DNA of 64,000 nucleotides. Source: Siansivirga zeaxanthinifaciens CC-SAMT-1 (lineage in GTDB: Bacteria; Bacteroidota; Bacteroidia; Flavobacteriales; Flavobacteriaceae). Below the pieces are notes generated by a model, which was given only the letters and a program-made list of their open reading frames with translations, ran no database searches and was not told the origin of the DNA. How positions within the stretch are numbered: position 1 is the stretch's first letter; each line of letters begins with the position of its first letter. Shown piece after piece: positions 27,044 through 36,723 of this stretch. The position numbers and the translations under genes are program-made. The stretch is taken from assembly GCF_000941055.1 (NCBI RefSeq), contig NZ_CP007202.1:2414001-2478000 (forward strand). The letters run 5' to 3'.

Positions 27044-27883
27044 ATGGAACAATTAAATTGGGAAGTTGTTAAAGAATACGAAGATATTACCTATAAGAAA
27101 TGTAATGGAGTAGCTCGTATTGCTTTTAACAGACCAAATGTGAGAAATGCATTCAGACCTAAAACTACAAGTGAATTATATGATGCTTTTTACGATGCAA
27201 ATGAAGATGTAAATATTGGTGTGGTATTGCTATCTGCTGAAGGGCCCTCTACAAAAGATGGTGTATGGAGTTTTTGTTCTGGTGGCGACCAAAAGGCTAG
27301 AGGCAAACAAGGTTACGTAGGTGAAGATGGTTATCATAGACTAAATATTCTCGAAGTACAACGTTTAATTCGTTTTATGCCTAAAGCAGTAATAGCTGTT
27401 GTACCCGGTTGGGCTGTAGGTGGTGGTCATAGCTTGCATGTTGTTTGCGATTTAACTTTAGCTAGTAAAGAGCATGCTATTTTTAAACAAACAGATGCCG
27501 ATGTTACGAGTTTCGATGGTGGTTATGGTTCTGCATATTTAGCGAAAATGGTGGGTCAGAAAAAAGCACGTGAAATATTTTTCTTAGGTCGTAATTACTC
27601 AGCACAAGAAGCGTTTGAGATGGGGATGGTAAACGCCGTTGTACCGCATACAGAATTAGAAGCTACAGCTTATGAATGGGCACAAGAAATATTAGCAAAG
27701 TCACCAACATCTATAAAAATGCTTAAATTCGCCATGAATTTAACCGATGATGGTATGGTAGGGCAACAAGTTTTTGCTGGTGAAGCTACCCGTTTAGCTT
27801 ACATGACAGAAGAGGCTGTAGAGGGGCGTAATGCTTTCCTCGAAAAACGTAAGCCTAATTTTGTAAAAAAATGGATTCCTTAA
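27044..27883 (+). CDS. menB: 1,4-dihydroxy-2-naphthoyl-CoA synthase
   Basis: About 279 residues from the ATG at 27044; a TTG at 27026 in the same frame overlaps the promoter box and is rejected. A crotonase-fold enzyme that closes the second ring of menaquinone from o-succinylbenzoyl-CoA. Visible motifs are FNRPNVRNAFRP, the oxyanion-hole regions SFCSGGDQKARG and VPGWAVGGGHSLH, and QTDADVTSFDGGYGSAYLA, typical of MenB rather than other enoyl-CoA hydratases. It is the first gene of the men run, with menA 3 bp downstream. Confidence 0.95.
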   Translation: MEQLNWEVVKEYEDITYKKCNGVARIAFNRPNVRNAFRPKTTSELYDAFYDANEDVNIGVVLLSAEGPSTKDGVWSFCSGGDQKARGKQGYVGEDGYHRLNILEVQRLIRFMPKAVIAVVPGWAVGGGHSLHVVCDLTLASKEHAIFKQTDADVTSFDGGYGSAYLAKMVGQKKAREIFFLGRNYSAQEAFEMGMVNAVVPHTELEATAYEWAQEILAKSPTSIKMLKFAMNLTDDGMVGQQVFAGEATRLAYMTEEAVEGRNAFLEKRKPNFVKKWIP

Positions 27884-27886
27884 AGT

Positions 27887-28789
27887 ATGAATAAATTTTC
27901 TGTTTGGATTTCAAGCATGCGTTTAAGAACGCTTCCTTTATCCATTTCTGGTATTATACTTGCCTCAAGTTTTGCTGAATATAACGGGTATTTTAAATGG
28001 TCTATTTTTGTTTTAGCCATATTAACAACCTTAAGTTTTCAAATATTATCTAATCTCGCAAACGATTATGGTGATGGTTTAAAAGGCACCGATAATAACG
28101 ATAGAATAGGCCCAGAACGTGCCATTCAAACTGGCAAAATCACACCAGATGAGATGTTCAATGCCATTAAAATTAATATACTCATTTCAATTGGCTTAGC
28201 GTTTTTTTTAATTTTTACGGCTTTTGGAGTTAAACATTTTTTCCTAACCTTATTGTTTTTCATTTTTGGTATTGCTAGCATTGCTTCGGCAGTAAAATAT
28301 ACTGTTGGTACGAATGCTTACGGATACAAGGGGTTAGGAGATCTTTATGTTTTTGTTTTTTTCGGCTTGGTAAGTGTTATTGGTTGCTATGTTTTATATG
28401 CAAAAACCATCGATCATATCGTGTTTTTACCTGCAATTACTATTGGGTTATTAAGTGTAGCTGTTTTAAATTTAAACAACATGCGCGATGTTATTTCCGA
28501 TGAAAAATCTAATAAATTTACATTGGTTGTTAAGTTGGGGATAGAAAAAGCAAAACGCTATCATATTTTAATAATAATTACCGCTATAATATTATCTGCT
28601 TTGTATGGCATTTTATATTACACCTCACCATTTAATTTATTATATTTTATCGCTTATATCCCATTAATAAAGCATTTGAAAGTTGTAAAAAACAACAAAG
28701 ATTCCAGACTTTTAGATCCTGAATTAAAAAAAGTAGCACTTTCAACAGTGCTCTTGGCGGTGTTATTAGGAATAGGGCATTTGTTGTAA
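27887..28789 (+). CDS. menA: 1,4-dihydroxy-2-naphthoate polyprenyltransferase
   Basis: A 300-residue integral membrane UbiA-family prenyltransferase with about eight hydrophobic segments. The first Asp-rich motif is in LANDYGDGLKGTDNNDR (about residues 57-73) and the second around NNMRDVISDEKSNKFT (about 197-212). It attaches the polyprenyl tail to dihydroxynaphthoate in the inner membrane. It sits directly behind menB. Confidence 0.95.
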   Translation: MNKFSVWISSMRLRTLPLSISGIILASSFAEYNGYFKWSIFVLAILTTLSFQILSNLANDYGDGLKGTDNNDRIGPERAIQTGKITPDEMFNAIKINILISIGLAFFLIFTAFGVKHFFLTLLFFIFGIASIASAVKYTVGTNAYGYKGLGDLYVFVFFGLVSVIGCYVLYAKTIDHIVFLPAITIGLLSVAVLNLNNMRDVISDEKSNKFTLVVKLGIEKAKRYHILIIITAIILSALYGILYYTSPFNLLYFIAYIPLIKHLKVVKNNKDSRLLDPELKKVALSTVLLAVLLGIGHLL

Positions 28790-28833
28790 TTTTTTTGTAC
28801 TTTCAATTTCTATAATTATTTGAATAATTTTAT

Positions 28834-29511
28834 ATGAAAATTACATTTTACGGTCATGCTTGTATAGGAATTACTGTTAACGACGTTAATATTTTAGTCG
28901 ATCCTTACATATCTGCCAATCCCAAAGCTTCACATATAAATATTGAAGCGATTAAAGCAGATTATATTTTATTAACGCACGCTCATCAAGACCATACTCT
29001 AGATGCTTCAGCCATAGCCAAACGAACCAATGCCATAATAATTTCAAATTTTGAAATTGTAGCGCATTACGAATCACTGGGCTACGAAGGGCATCCAATG
29101 AATTTAGGCGGTAGCTGGGATTTTGAATTTGGTACAGTAAAATATGTTAATGCGATTCATACATCATCTTTTGCCGATGGTACTTATGGCGGCCAACCTG
29201 GCGGATTTGTTATTGAAGGCGAACATAAAAATATTTATATAGCCGGAGATACAGCCCTTACTTTAGATATGAAATTAATTCCTGCCCGTACAACTTTAGA
29301 TTTGGCTATTTTACCCATTGGCGATAATTTCACCATGGGAATTGAAGACGCTATCAAGGCAAGTGATTTCGTTAAGTGTGATAAAGTATTAGGTTATCAT
29401 TTTGATACTTTTGGATATATTGAAATAGACCATGAAGAGGCTAAGCGTAAATTTTTTGATTCAGGAAAAGATTTAATGTTATTGGAAATTGGAGAAAGCA
29501 TTGAATTATAA
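28834..29511 (+). CDS. Metallo-beta-lactamase-fold hydrolase, UPF0173 type
   Basis: A 225-residue MBL-fold protein. Zinc ligands are visible in GHACIG near the N-terminus, THAHQDHTLD (about residues 49-58), AIHTSSF, IAGDTALT and GYHFDTFGY. The family (UPF0173) has no settled substrate. It lies inside the men cluster, between menA and menC, and ends directly before menC (29511/29512). In Flavobacteriia this placement is common, so a role in menaquinone synthesis such as thioester cleavage is conceivable but unproven. Confidence 0.88.
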   Translation: MKITFYGHACIGITVNDVNILVDPYISANPKASHINIEAIKADYILLTHAHQDHTLDASAIAKRTNAIIISNFEIVAHYESLGYEGHPMNLGGSWDFEFGTVKYVNAIHTSSFADGTYGGQPGGFVIEGEHKNIYIAGDTALTLDMKLIPARTTLDLAILPIGDNFTMGIEDAIKASDFVKCDKVLGYHFDTFGYIEIDHEEAKRKFFDSGKDLMLLEIGESIEL

Positions 29512-30549
29512 ATGATTACAGCTACCTATAAAAAATACATTTTAAATTTTAAACAGGCGAGTGGCACATCTCGTGGCATTTTAAAAACAAAAGAAACTTG
29601 GTTTATCATTTTAAAGTCGGGTGATCAAACTGGTATAGGTGAGTGTGGCTTATTTCGTGGTTTATCAATTGATGATCGTCCCGATTACGAAGAAAAATTA
29701 CAATGGGTTTGTAATAATATAAACGCCGATTTTACTAAACTTTTAAATGAATTAGAAGCGTTTCCAAGCATTCAAATTGGATTAGAAACTGCCTTTTTAT
29801 CTTTAAAAGGTAAAACATCATTTGAGATATTTCCCGGGTTGTTTTCTGAAGGAAAAGAATCTATTATTATAAACGGCCTTATTTGGATGGGGTCTGAAGC
29901 TTTCATGAAACAACAAATTCAAGAAAAAATTGAAGCTGGGTTTTCATGTATTAAAATGAAAATTGGTGCCATCGATTTTCAAACAGAAATCAATCTTTTA
30001 AAATCGATTAGAAAGCAATTCTCTTCCAAAGATATCGAGTTACGCGTTGATGCTAATGGTGCTTTTTCAGTGAACGAGGCTTTAGAAAAATTAAAAATTC
30101 TATCCGATTTAGATTTACATTCTATCGAACAGCCTATCAAACAAGGTCAAATAGAAGCCATGAGTAATTTATGTGCTCAAACACCATTACCTATTGCTTT
30201 AGATGAAGAATTAATTGGAGTGTTTTCAATAGAAAAAAAAGAAGCTTTGTTACAACAAATCCAACCACAATATATTATTTTAAAACCGAGTTTGGTTGGT
30301 GGGTTTCATGGGAGTGATACTTGGATTGCTCTTGCCGAAAAAAACAATATTGGATGGTGGATTACGAGTGCTCTAGAAAGCAACATAGGTTTAAATGCTA
30401 TTGCACAATATACAGTTACAAAAAACAATAATATGCCTCAAGGACTGGGAACAGGTGGCTTATTTACCAATAATTTTGAGAGTCCGTTACAGGTGAAAAA
30501 TGGAACTTTACAATACAATAATAACATTATCTGGAACTTTAACTTATAA
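29512..30549 (+). CDS. menC: o-Succinylbenzoate synthase
   Basis: A 345-residue enolase-superfamily dehydratase that forms o-succinylbenzoate from SHCHC. The catalytic Lys pair is in FSCIKMKIG (about residues 145-153). Metal-binding acidic residues follow in ELRVDANGAFS, LHSIEQPI and ALDEELIG, and a late Lys in YIILKPSLVGG. The start is immediately after the MBL gene stop. All elements are intact. Confidence 0.92.
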   Translation: MITATYKKYILNFKQASGTSRGILKTKETWFIILKSGDQTGIGECGLFRGLSIDDRPDYEEKLQWVCNNINADFTKLLNELEAFPSIQIGLETAFLSLKGKTSFEIFPGLFSEGKESIIINGLIWMGSEAFMKQQIQEKIEAGFSCIKMKIGAIDFQTEINLLKSIRKQFSSKDIELRVDANGAFSVNEALEKLKILSDLDLHSIEQPIKQGQIEAMSNLCAQTPLPIALDEELIGVFSIEKKEALLQQIQPQYIILKPSLVGGFHGSDTWIALAEKNNIGWWITSALESNIGLNAIAQYTVTKNNNMPQGLGTGGLFTNNFESPLQVKNGTLQYNNNIIWNFNL

Positions 30550-30552
30550 TAA

Positions 30553-31512
30553 ATGAATTATATTCAACAAGCTTACAAAGGAAAAAATGAACTATGGATG
30601 TTTATTTTAACCTCCGTTTTAATTTCTGGTGTTTTCGTGCTTAATTTCATTTTATATCTTTTTACATCCAATGAAGATATGGATAAGGCTTACGATTTAA
30701 TGAAAAATATACCTTCAAGTATATCATTAATCGTCAATTTATTGCCTTTTGCTATTTTACTTATTTTGCTTTTTGTATTGGTAAAATTCATGCATGAGCG
30801 CAGTATTTTGTCGTTAACAACTTCTAGAGAATCAGTCGATTGGCGTAGAATATTATTTTCATTTTCGTTAATCACTTCTATAACCATTGTAACGTTTGGA
30901 TTGTCGTATTACCTCGATTCATCAGAAATTGAAATTCAATTCAATCCTTTAAAATTTGCAATACTTTTAATTATTAGTTTGATTTTATTTCCGTTTCAAA
31001 TTGGGTTAGAAGAATATTTATTTAGAGGTTATTTTATGCAACAAATAGGAATCATGGTTAAAAATAAATGGTTCCCATTAATTTTTACTTCGGTGTTTTT
31101 TGGTGTGGCGCATAGTGCCAATCCAGAAGTGGCAGAACTGGGCTTCATTACCATGATATTTTATATTGGTACAGGCTTACTTTTAGGGATTATGACTTTA
31201 ATGGACGAAGGTTTAGAATTAGCTTTAGGGTTTCATTTTGGGAATAACTTATTGGCGGCTTTATTAATTACCTCCGATTGGTCTGCTTTAAAAACCGATG
31301 CCATTTTTAAGTACACCAGCGAGCAAGCAAATACAACGGCTTTAGAAATAATTTTACCTGTATTTATTGTTTATCCAATTATATTATTCATCATGGCGAA
31401 AAAATACAATTGGACAAATTGGAAGGAAAAATTATTTGGCAACGTTGTTAAACTTCCAAAAGATAATTACAAAACCATTGAAGAGATAGGTGAAAATGAC
31501 GCTCAATCATAA
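30553..31512 (+). CDS. CPBP-family intramembrane protease-like protein
   Basis: A 319-residue protein with about seven to eight membrane helices and the CPBP (Abi/CAAX protease) signature: EEYLFRGYF with Glu153-Glu154 and Arg, then a His in GVAHSANPEV and HFGNNLLAAL. These are the putative metal/catalytic residues of Rce1-like proteases. It lies inside the men run, with its 3' end overlapping menE by 17 bp. The relation to menaquinone is unclear; it may simply be carried in the transcript. Confidence 0.88.
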   Translation: MNYIQQAYKGKNELWMFILTSVLISGVFVLNFILYLFTSNEDMDKAYDLMKNIPSSISLIVNLLPFAILLILLFVLVKFMHERSILSLTTSRESVDWRRILFSFSLITSITIVTFGLSYYLDSSEIEIQFNPLKFAILLIISLILFPFQIGLEEYLFRGYFMQQIGIMVKNKWFPLIFTSVFFGVAHSANPEVAELGFITMIFYIGTGLLLGIMTLMDEGLELALGFHFGNNLLAALLITSDWSALKTDAIFKYTSEQANTTALEIILPVFIVYPIILFIMAKKYNWTNWKEKLFGNVVKLPKDNYKTIEEIGENDAQS

Positions 31513-32551
31513 ATATGTTCATTCTAAATTCAAATTAAATGGTTTTAATTATGCAATTGAAGACCTAAAAGTCCTCGCTTCCAACTTTTTAAAATCAGGA
31601 AGCACTAACGAAAAACCAATCGCTTTATTTCTTGAAAATTGGTTTAATGACGATGATTATATAGAACTAAAAACTTCAGGTTCTACAGGAATACCAAAAG
31701 ATATAAAAGTAAAAAAGCAAGCTATGATAAATTCGGCACTTGCTACCGGGACGTTTTTTAATTTAAAACCAGGTAACACAGCGTTACATTGTTTACCATC
31801 ACAATATATTGCAGGTAAAATGATGCTCGTTCGGGCGCTTGTTTTAGGCTTAGAAATCGATATAATAGAACCCGCATCACATCCACAAATAAATCAAGAA
31901 AAACACTATAATTTTAGTGCTATGGTGCCTTTGCAAATTGAAAATGTGTATAAAAATTGCAATAATATAGATACTATTATTGTTGGAGGCAGTCCGGTGT
32001 CAGCATCTTTAAAATCTAAATTAACAACTATAAATACATCGGTTTTTGAGACCTATGGTATGACCGAAACCGTTTCTCATATAGCATTAAAAAAACTAAC
32101 ATCTTCAGAAAATTATTTTAAAATTTTACCCAATGTTAGTATTTCTCTGGACCATCGCGGTTGTTTAGTTATAGATGCATCATTATTAAATAATGATAAA
32201 ATTATAACAAACGATCTTGTTAAAATACATTCTGAGACAACTTTCGAATGGCTAGGCCGCTACGATAATGTTGTAAATTCTGGAGGTGTAAAATTATTTC
32301 CAGAGCAAATTGAAGCTAAACTTCAAAATAAAATACAAAACCGATTTTTTATAGCATCGCAACCCGATGACACATTAGGCTCAAAGCTTATATTGGTTAT
32401 TGAAAGTGACTCAAATATTGTAAACGACTCGGTATTTTCGGAATTATCGAAATTTGAAAAACCAAAAAAAATCTATGCTGTGAAGCAATTTATAGAAACG
32501 GCTTCCGGTAAAATACAGCGCAAAAAAACATTAAATCTTATTTCATTTTAA
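31496..32551 (+). CDS. menE: o-Succinylbenzoate-CoA ligase, short form
   Basis: About 351 residues from the ATG at 31496; a GTG at 31490 is an alternative. An adenylate-forming (ANL) enzyme: P-loop-like TSGSTGIPKDIKVKK (about residues 62-76), YGMTE near 184, GRYDNVVNSGGVKLFPEQIE hinge and a C-terminal catalytic Lys in ASGKIQRKK. It is clearly shorter than the usual 450-490 residue MenE, as is common in Bacteroidetes. The assignment rests on the men neighbours, since the ANL family is broad. Confidence 0.88.
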   Translation: MTLNHKYVHSKFKLNGFNYAIEDLKVLASNFLKSGSTNEKPIALFLENWFNDDDYIELKTSGSTGIPKDIKVKKQAMINSALATGTFFNLKPGNTALHCLPSQYIAGKMMLVRALVLGLEIDIIEPASHPQINQEKHYNFSAMVPLQIENVYKNCNNIDTIIVGGSPVSASLKSKLTTINTSVFETYGMTETVSHIALKKLTSSENYFKILPNVSISLDHRGCLVIDASLLNNDKIITNDLVKIHSETTFEWLGRYDNVVNSGGVKLFPEQIEAKLQNKIQNRFFIASQPDDTLGSKLILVIESDSNIVNDSVFSELSKFEKPKKIYAVKQFIETASGKIQRKKTLNLISF

Positions 32552-32599
32552 TGTAACAAAAACCATTTTTTTAATACAAATAGAAAATTAATTATACAT

Positions 32600-34363
32600 A
32601 TGAATTTTATTAAACGTGTCTTATCTACTGTAACAGGAATTTTTGTTTTCTTGTTCATTTGCTTCGGTTTATTATTGGTTTTTGGGCTTATTTTTGGTTC
32701 TTCTTCTGATGATGTTGTTACTGTAAAATCTAATTCTATACTCGATTTGAAATTAGATTTCCCAATTGATGATTATGCAGGGAAAATTGAATTTGAAAAA
32801 TTCGAATTCTTAAATGAATCCAATAAAAACGGATTATTCAATTTAATTGATGCTATTAATTATGCCGCAACCGACGATAAAATTAAAGGTATTACAATTG
32901 AAAACAATTTTATTCAAGCGGGCATTTCGCAAACAAAAGCATTACGTGACGCCTTAATTAAGTTTAAAGCATCAGGGAAATTTATTACCGCTTACGCCGA
33001 TATTTATTCTCAAAAAGACTATTATTTAAGTTCGGTTGCAGATACCATTTTTATTAATCCTGCAGGAATGATGGAATTTAAAGGTTTGTATTCAGAACAA
33101 TTATACTATAAAGATTTTCAAGAAAAATCGGGATTAAAAATGGAAGTTGTTCGCTTCGGAAAGTATAAAAGTGCGGTAGAACCTTTTCTTGAAAATGAAA
33201 TGAGCGATGCCAACAGAGAACAAGTTGAAAGTTTTTTAAATTCTATTTGGAGTGAAATTAAATTTGAAATAGGAAAAAGCAGACATATTTCTGAAGCCCG
33301 ATTAAATACCATTGCCGATAGTCTTTTAGCCCGCACACCCAATTTGGCCAAATCGGCTCAGCTCGTAGATAAAATTGCTTATTACGATGAATACGTAAAC
33401 GGATTAAAAAAAGCAGTCAATATTTCAGAGTCTGAAGATTTAAATATAATTTCTATTAAAGATTATGCAGAACATGCAGCTACTAATTTACTGGCCGATT
33501 ACAGTAAAAACAAAATAGCCGTTATTTATGCAGAAGGTGAAATAATTTATGGTGAAGGAGACAAAGGTCTTGTTGGGCAAGGTGTTATAAATACCTCGTT
33601 AAAAAAAGCTCGAGACGACAAAAACATTAAAGCGATTGTTTTAAGAATTAATTCACCAGGAGGTAGTGCTTTGGCAAGTGAACTCATTTGGAGAGAAATT
33701 GAACTGACTAAAAAAGTGAAGCCCGTTATTGTATCTATGGGGAATTTAGCAGCTTCTGGCGGTTATTATATTGCTTGTAATGCCGACAAAATTATTGCAG
33801 AACCAACAACCATTACGGGTAGTATTGGTGTTTTTGGAATGCTACCAAATGCCAGTGGTATGGCTAAAGATTTAGGGATAAACGCCGAGCAAGTAGTTAC
33901 CAACAAAAACGCAGTAACGTACAGTTTCTTCGAACCTTTAAATGATACGCAACGCGAATTTATTAAAGAGGGAATTATCGATATTTACGACATGTTTACC
34001 TCGCGTGTTGCTCAAGGAAGAAACATGAAACAGGATGCTGTTAAGGACATTGCTCAAGGTCGTGTTTGGACGGGTGCTGAAGCTGTAAAAATTGGATTGG
34101 TAGATGAATTAGGTGGTTTAGATTTAGCTCTAGAACACGCAGCCAAAGCCGCTAATATAACAGAGTACAACATAAAAGAATTGCCGGTTTTCAAAAAAGA
34201 TTTAGAAAAGATTTTAAATAGTTTAGGTATTGCCAAGGCTAAAGAAGATGTTTTAAAAGAAGAATTGGGCGAAGCTAATTACCTTATTTTTAAAGAAATA
34301 AAATCGCTGTCACAGAAAAAAGGTGTTCAACTACTTTTTCCATATAGTACAGATATAAAGTAA
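32600..34363 (+). CDS. sppA: Signal peptide peptidase SppA, 67K type
   Basis: A 587-residue double-length SppA with an N-terminal membrane helix (about residues 9-31). The catalytic Lys lies in FGKYKSAVEPF (N-terminal half) and the Ser in SMGNLAASGGYY (C-terminal half), the dyad that cleaves remnant signal peptides in the inner membrane. NSPGGSALASE supports the family. It is transcribed alone and ends in a strong terminator. Confidence 0.95.
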   Translation: MNFIKRVLSTVTGIFVFLFICFGLLLVFGLIFGSSSDDVVTVKSNSILDLKLDFPIDDYAGKIEFEKFEFLNESNKNGLFNLIDAINYAATDDKIKGITIENNFIQAGISQTKALRDALIKFKASGKFITAYADIYSQKDYYLSSVADTIFINPAGMMEFKGLYSEQLYYKDFQEKSGLKMEVVRFGKYKSAVEPFLENEMSDANREQVESFLNSIWSEIKFEIGKSRHISEARLNTIADSLLARTPNLAKSAQLVDKIAYYDEYVNGLKKAVNISESEDLNIISIKDYAEHAATNLLADYSKNKIAVIYAEGEIIYGEGDKGLVGQGVINTSLKKARDDKNIKAIVLRINSPGGSALASELIWREIELTKKVKPVIVSMGNLAASGGYYIACNADKIIAEPTTITGSIGVFGMLPNASGMAKDLGINAEQVVTNKNAVTYSFFEPLNDTQREFIKEGIIDIYDMFTSRVAQGRNMKQDAVKDIAQGRVWTGAEAVKIGLVDELGGLDLALEHAAKAANITEYNIKELPVFKKDLEKILNSLGIAKAKEDVLKEELGEANYLIFKEIKSLSQKKGVQLLFPYSTDIK

Positions 34364-34368
34364 TTTTA

Positions 34369-34400
34369 AAAAAAAGAGCGATAAACATCGCTCTTTTTTT
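34369..34400. terminator. Bidirectional terminator between sppA and the carboxylase gene
   Basis: A 14-bp stem (34369-34382 with 34387-34400, core GAGCGAT/ATCGCTC, loop AAAC) has A- and T-runs on either side. It serves convergent genes ending at 34363 and 34419. Confidence 0.88.
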
Positions 34401-34418
34401 ATTCTGTAAAGTATATAA

Positions 34419-36047
34419 TTAAACTTGTATAACACCTAAGTTGAAAGGTTTCTCGATGGGAGCGTGGTTGGCTGCCTCAATTCCCATACTAATCCAGGTT
34501 CTAGTGTCTAATGGATTTATAATGCCGTCGGTCCAAATTCTTGAGGCGGCATAATACGGAGAAACCTGATTGTCGTAACGTGTTTTAATTTTATTATAAA
34601 GTGCTTCTTCTTTTTCTTTAGTTATTTTTTCGCCCTTCTTTTCTAAAGAAGCTTTTTCTATTTGTAGCAATACTTTTGCTGCGCTATTACCACTCATTAC
34701 AGCAAGTTCTGCGCTTGGCCATGCAACAATTAATCTGGGATCGTAGGCTTTACCACACATAGCATAATTACCGGCACCATAACTATTACCAATAATAACT
34801 GTGAATTTAGGGACCACCGAATTACTAACCGCATTTACCATTTTAGCACCATCTTTTATAATGCCGCCATGTTCACTTTTGCTACCTACCATGAATCCTG
34901 TAACATCTTGTAAAAAAACTAACGGTATTTTTTTCTGATTACAATTGGCTATAAAACGCGTGGCTTTATCGGCGCTGTCGTTATAAATAACGCCGCCAAA
35001 TTGCATTTCGCCCTGTTTGGTTTTTACTAACTTACGTTGATTTGCAACGATGCCAACAGCCCAACCATCAATTCTTGCATAACAGGTTATAATGGTCTTA
35101 CCATAGCCAGCTTTGTATTCGTCAAACTCAGAGTTGTCAACTAAGCGTTTTATAATCTCATACATGTCGTATTGGTCGGCTCTCGATTTTGGAAGTATGC
35201 CATAAATATCCTGCGGATTCTCCTTGGGCTTTACACTTTCTACACGATTAAATCCAGCCTTATCAAAATCACCAATTTTATCAATAATATTTTTAATGGT
35301 GTCTAAAGCATCTTTATCATCTTTAGCCTTATAATCGGTAACTCCAGAAATTTCACAATGTGTTGTGGCGCCTCCAAGCGTTTCATTATCAATAGTTTCT
35401 CCAATAGCTGCTTTTACTAAATAGCTTCCTGCTAAAAAGATACTTCCGGTTTTATCTACAATTAAAGCTTCATCGCTCATAATTGGTAAATATGCACCAC
35501 CGGCTACACAACTACCCATAACTGCAGCTATTTGCGTAATTCCCATACTACTCATAATGGCGTTGTTTCTAAAAATACGTCCGAAATGTTCCTTATCGGG
35601 GAAAATTTCGTCTTGTAAAGGCAAATACACTCCGGCGCTATCAACTAAATAAATAATGGGTAATTTATTTTCTATGGCAATTTCTTGAGCTCTTAAATTC
35701 TTTTTAGCCGTTATAGGAAACCAAGCGCCGGCCTTAACGGTAGCATCATTGGCAACAACAATACATTGCTTACCTTTAACATAGCCAATTTTTACAACCA
35801 CTCCAGCAGATGGGCAACCACCATGCGATTCGTACATATCTTCACCTGCAAACGTGGCAATTTCAATCGATTTTTTATTATCATCTAACAAATAGTCTAT
35901 GCGTTCACGGGCTGTTAGTTTTCCTTTGGCATGTAATTTTTCTATGCTCGATTTTCCGCCACCTAAATAGACTTTTGATAAACGTTTATTGAGTTCTGAT
36001 AGGAGTAATTTATTGTGATCTTCGTTTTTATTGAAGTTTAAATCCAT
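34419..36047 (-). CDS. Acyl-CoA carboxylase beta (carboxyltransferase) subunit
   Basis: A 542-residue biotin-dependent carboxyltransferase. The N-terminal half has KGKLTARERIDYLLDD and NDATVKAGAWFPITAKK, and the C-terminal half HGGIIKDGAKMVNAVS and GNSYGAGNYAMCGKAYDPR. The last two resemble methylcrotonyl-CoA carboxylase beta more than propionyl- or acetyl-CoA carboxylase. No biotin carboxylase or biotin carrier is adjacent, so the alpha partner must be elsewhere. A role in leucine breakdown is likely but the substrate is not certain. Confidence 0.88.
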   Translation of the reverse strand: MDLNFNKNEDHNKLLLSELNKRLSKVYLGGGKSSIEKLHAKGKLTARERIDYLLDDNKKSIEIATFAGEDMYESHGGCPSAGVVVKIGYVKGKQCIVVANDATVKAGAWFPITAKKNLRAQEIAIENKLPIIYLVDSAGVYLPLQDEIFPDKEHFGRIFRNNAIMSSMGITQIAAVMGSCVAGGAYLPIMSDEALIVDKTGSIFLAGSYLVKAAIGETIDNETLGGATTHCEISGVTDYKAKDDKDALDTIKNIIDKIGDFDKAGFNRVESVKPKENPQDIYGILPKSRADQYDMYEIIKRLVDNSEFDEYKAGYGKTIITCYARIDGWAVGIVANQRKLVKTKQGEMQFGGVIYNDSADKATRFIANCNQKKIPLVFLQDVTGFMVGSKSEHGGIIKDGAKMVNAVSNSVVPKFTVIIGNSYGAGNYAMCGKAYDPRLIVAWPSAELAVMSGNSAAKVLLQIEKASLEKKGEKITKEKEEALYNKIKTRYDNQVSPYYAASRIWTDGIINPLDTRTWISMGIEAANHAPIEKPFNLGVIQV

Positions 36048-36126
36048 TGCTATTTTGTTTTATGCTAAAATACAAAAGTTTCAAATTATTGTTTGTTTTC
36101 TGTTAATGTTTTATTAAAAATAATTA

Positions 36127-36173
36127 CATGGTAATATATTCCATGGAAAATAAATATTTTTTTGTTACCTTTG
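36127..36173 (+). promoter_or_regulatory. Promoter with overlapping inverted repeat, probable MarR operator
   Basis: TACCTTTG at 36166-36173 is a -7 box, 18 bp before the FMN reductase start. The expected -33 region is covered by an inverted repeat, CATGG (36127-36131) and CCATG (36141-36145) with a 9-bp A+T spacer. Size and position suit a dimeric winged-helix repressor, and the operon encodes a MarR protein, so autorepression is likely. This is inferred from position only. Confidence 0.5.
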
Positions 36174-36191
36174 AAATAAAAATAAATAAAT

Positions 36192-36722
36192 ATGAAAAAT
36201 ATTATTGCTTTTGCAGGATCAAACAGTAAGAATTCAATTAATAAACAATTAGCTATCTATGCTGCTGGTTTAGTAGAAAACGTAAATGTAAATGTATTAG
36301 ATTTAAACGATTTTGAATTCCCTTTGTATGGTATCGATTTAGAAAATGAAAAAGGAATTCCAGAAACCGCACATAAATTTTTAAACATTTTAAAAGAAAC
36401 AGATGGTATTGTTTTATCGTTAGCCGAGCACAACGGAACGTATGCTACCGTATTTAAAAATCTTTTCGATTGGTTAACAAGAATTGAAGGGAAAATGTTT
36501 TTTGATAAACCTATGCTACTTATGGCAACATCTCCAGGTGGACGCGGTGGTTTAACAGCATTAGAAATTGCTAAAGGACGTTTCCCTTTTCATGATGGAA
36601 ACATTATTGAGACCTTTTCTTTACCATTTTTTGGTGATAATTTCAAAGATGGGAAAATTATTAATGAGGATTTAGATACTCAACTAAAAAACGCTGTTAA
36701 GCAATACCAAAAGGCTTTATAA
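36192..36722 (+). CDS. NADPH-dependent FMN reductase-like flavoprotein
   Basis: A 176-residue flavodoxin-fold protein. The phosphate-binding loop AGSNSKNSINKQL (about residues 8-20), LSLAEHNGTYATVFKNLFDW and MATSPGGRGGL match NADPH-dependent FMN reductases and quinone/azo reductases. It heads the four-gene run with GNAT, MarR and pirin genes (gaps 1, 6 and 3 bp). The context suggests a response to electrophiles or quinones. Confidence 0.88.
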   Translation: MKNIIAFAGSNSKNSINKQLAIYAAGLVENVNVNVLDLNDFEFPLYGIDLENEKGIPETAHKFLNILKETDGIVLSLAEHNGTYATVFKNLFDWLTRIEGKMFFDKPMLLMATSPGGRGGLTALEIAKGRFPFHDGNIIETFSLPFFGDNFKDGKIINEDLDTQLKNAVKQYQKAL

Positions 36723-36723
36723 A

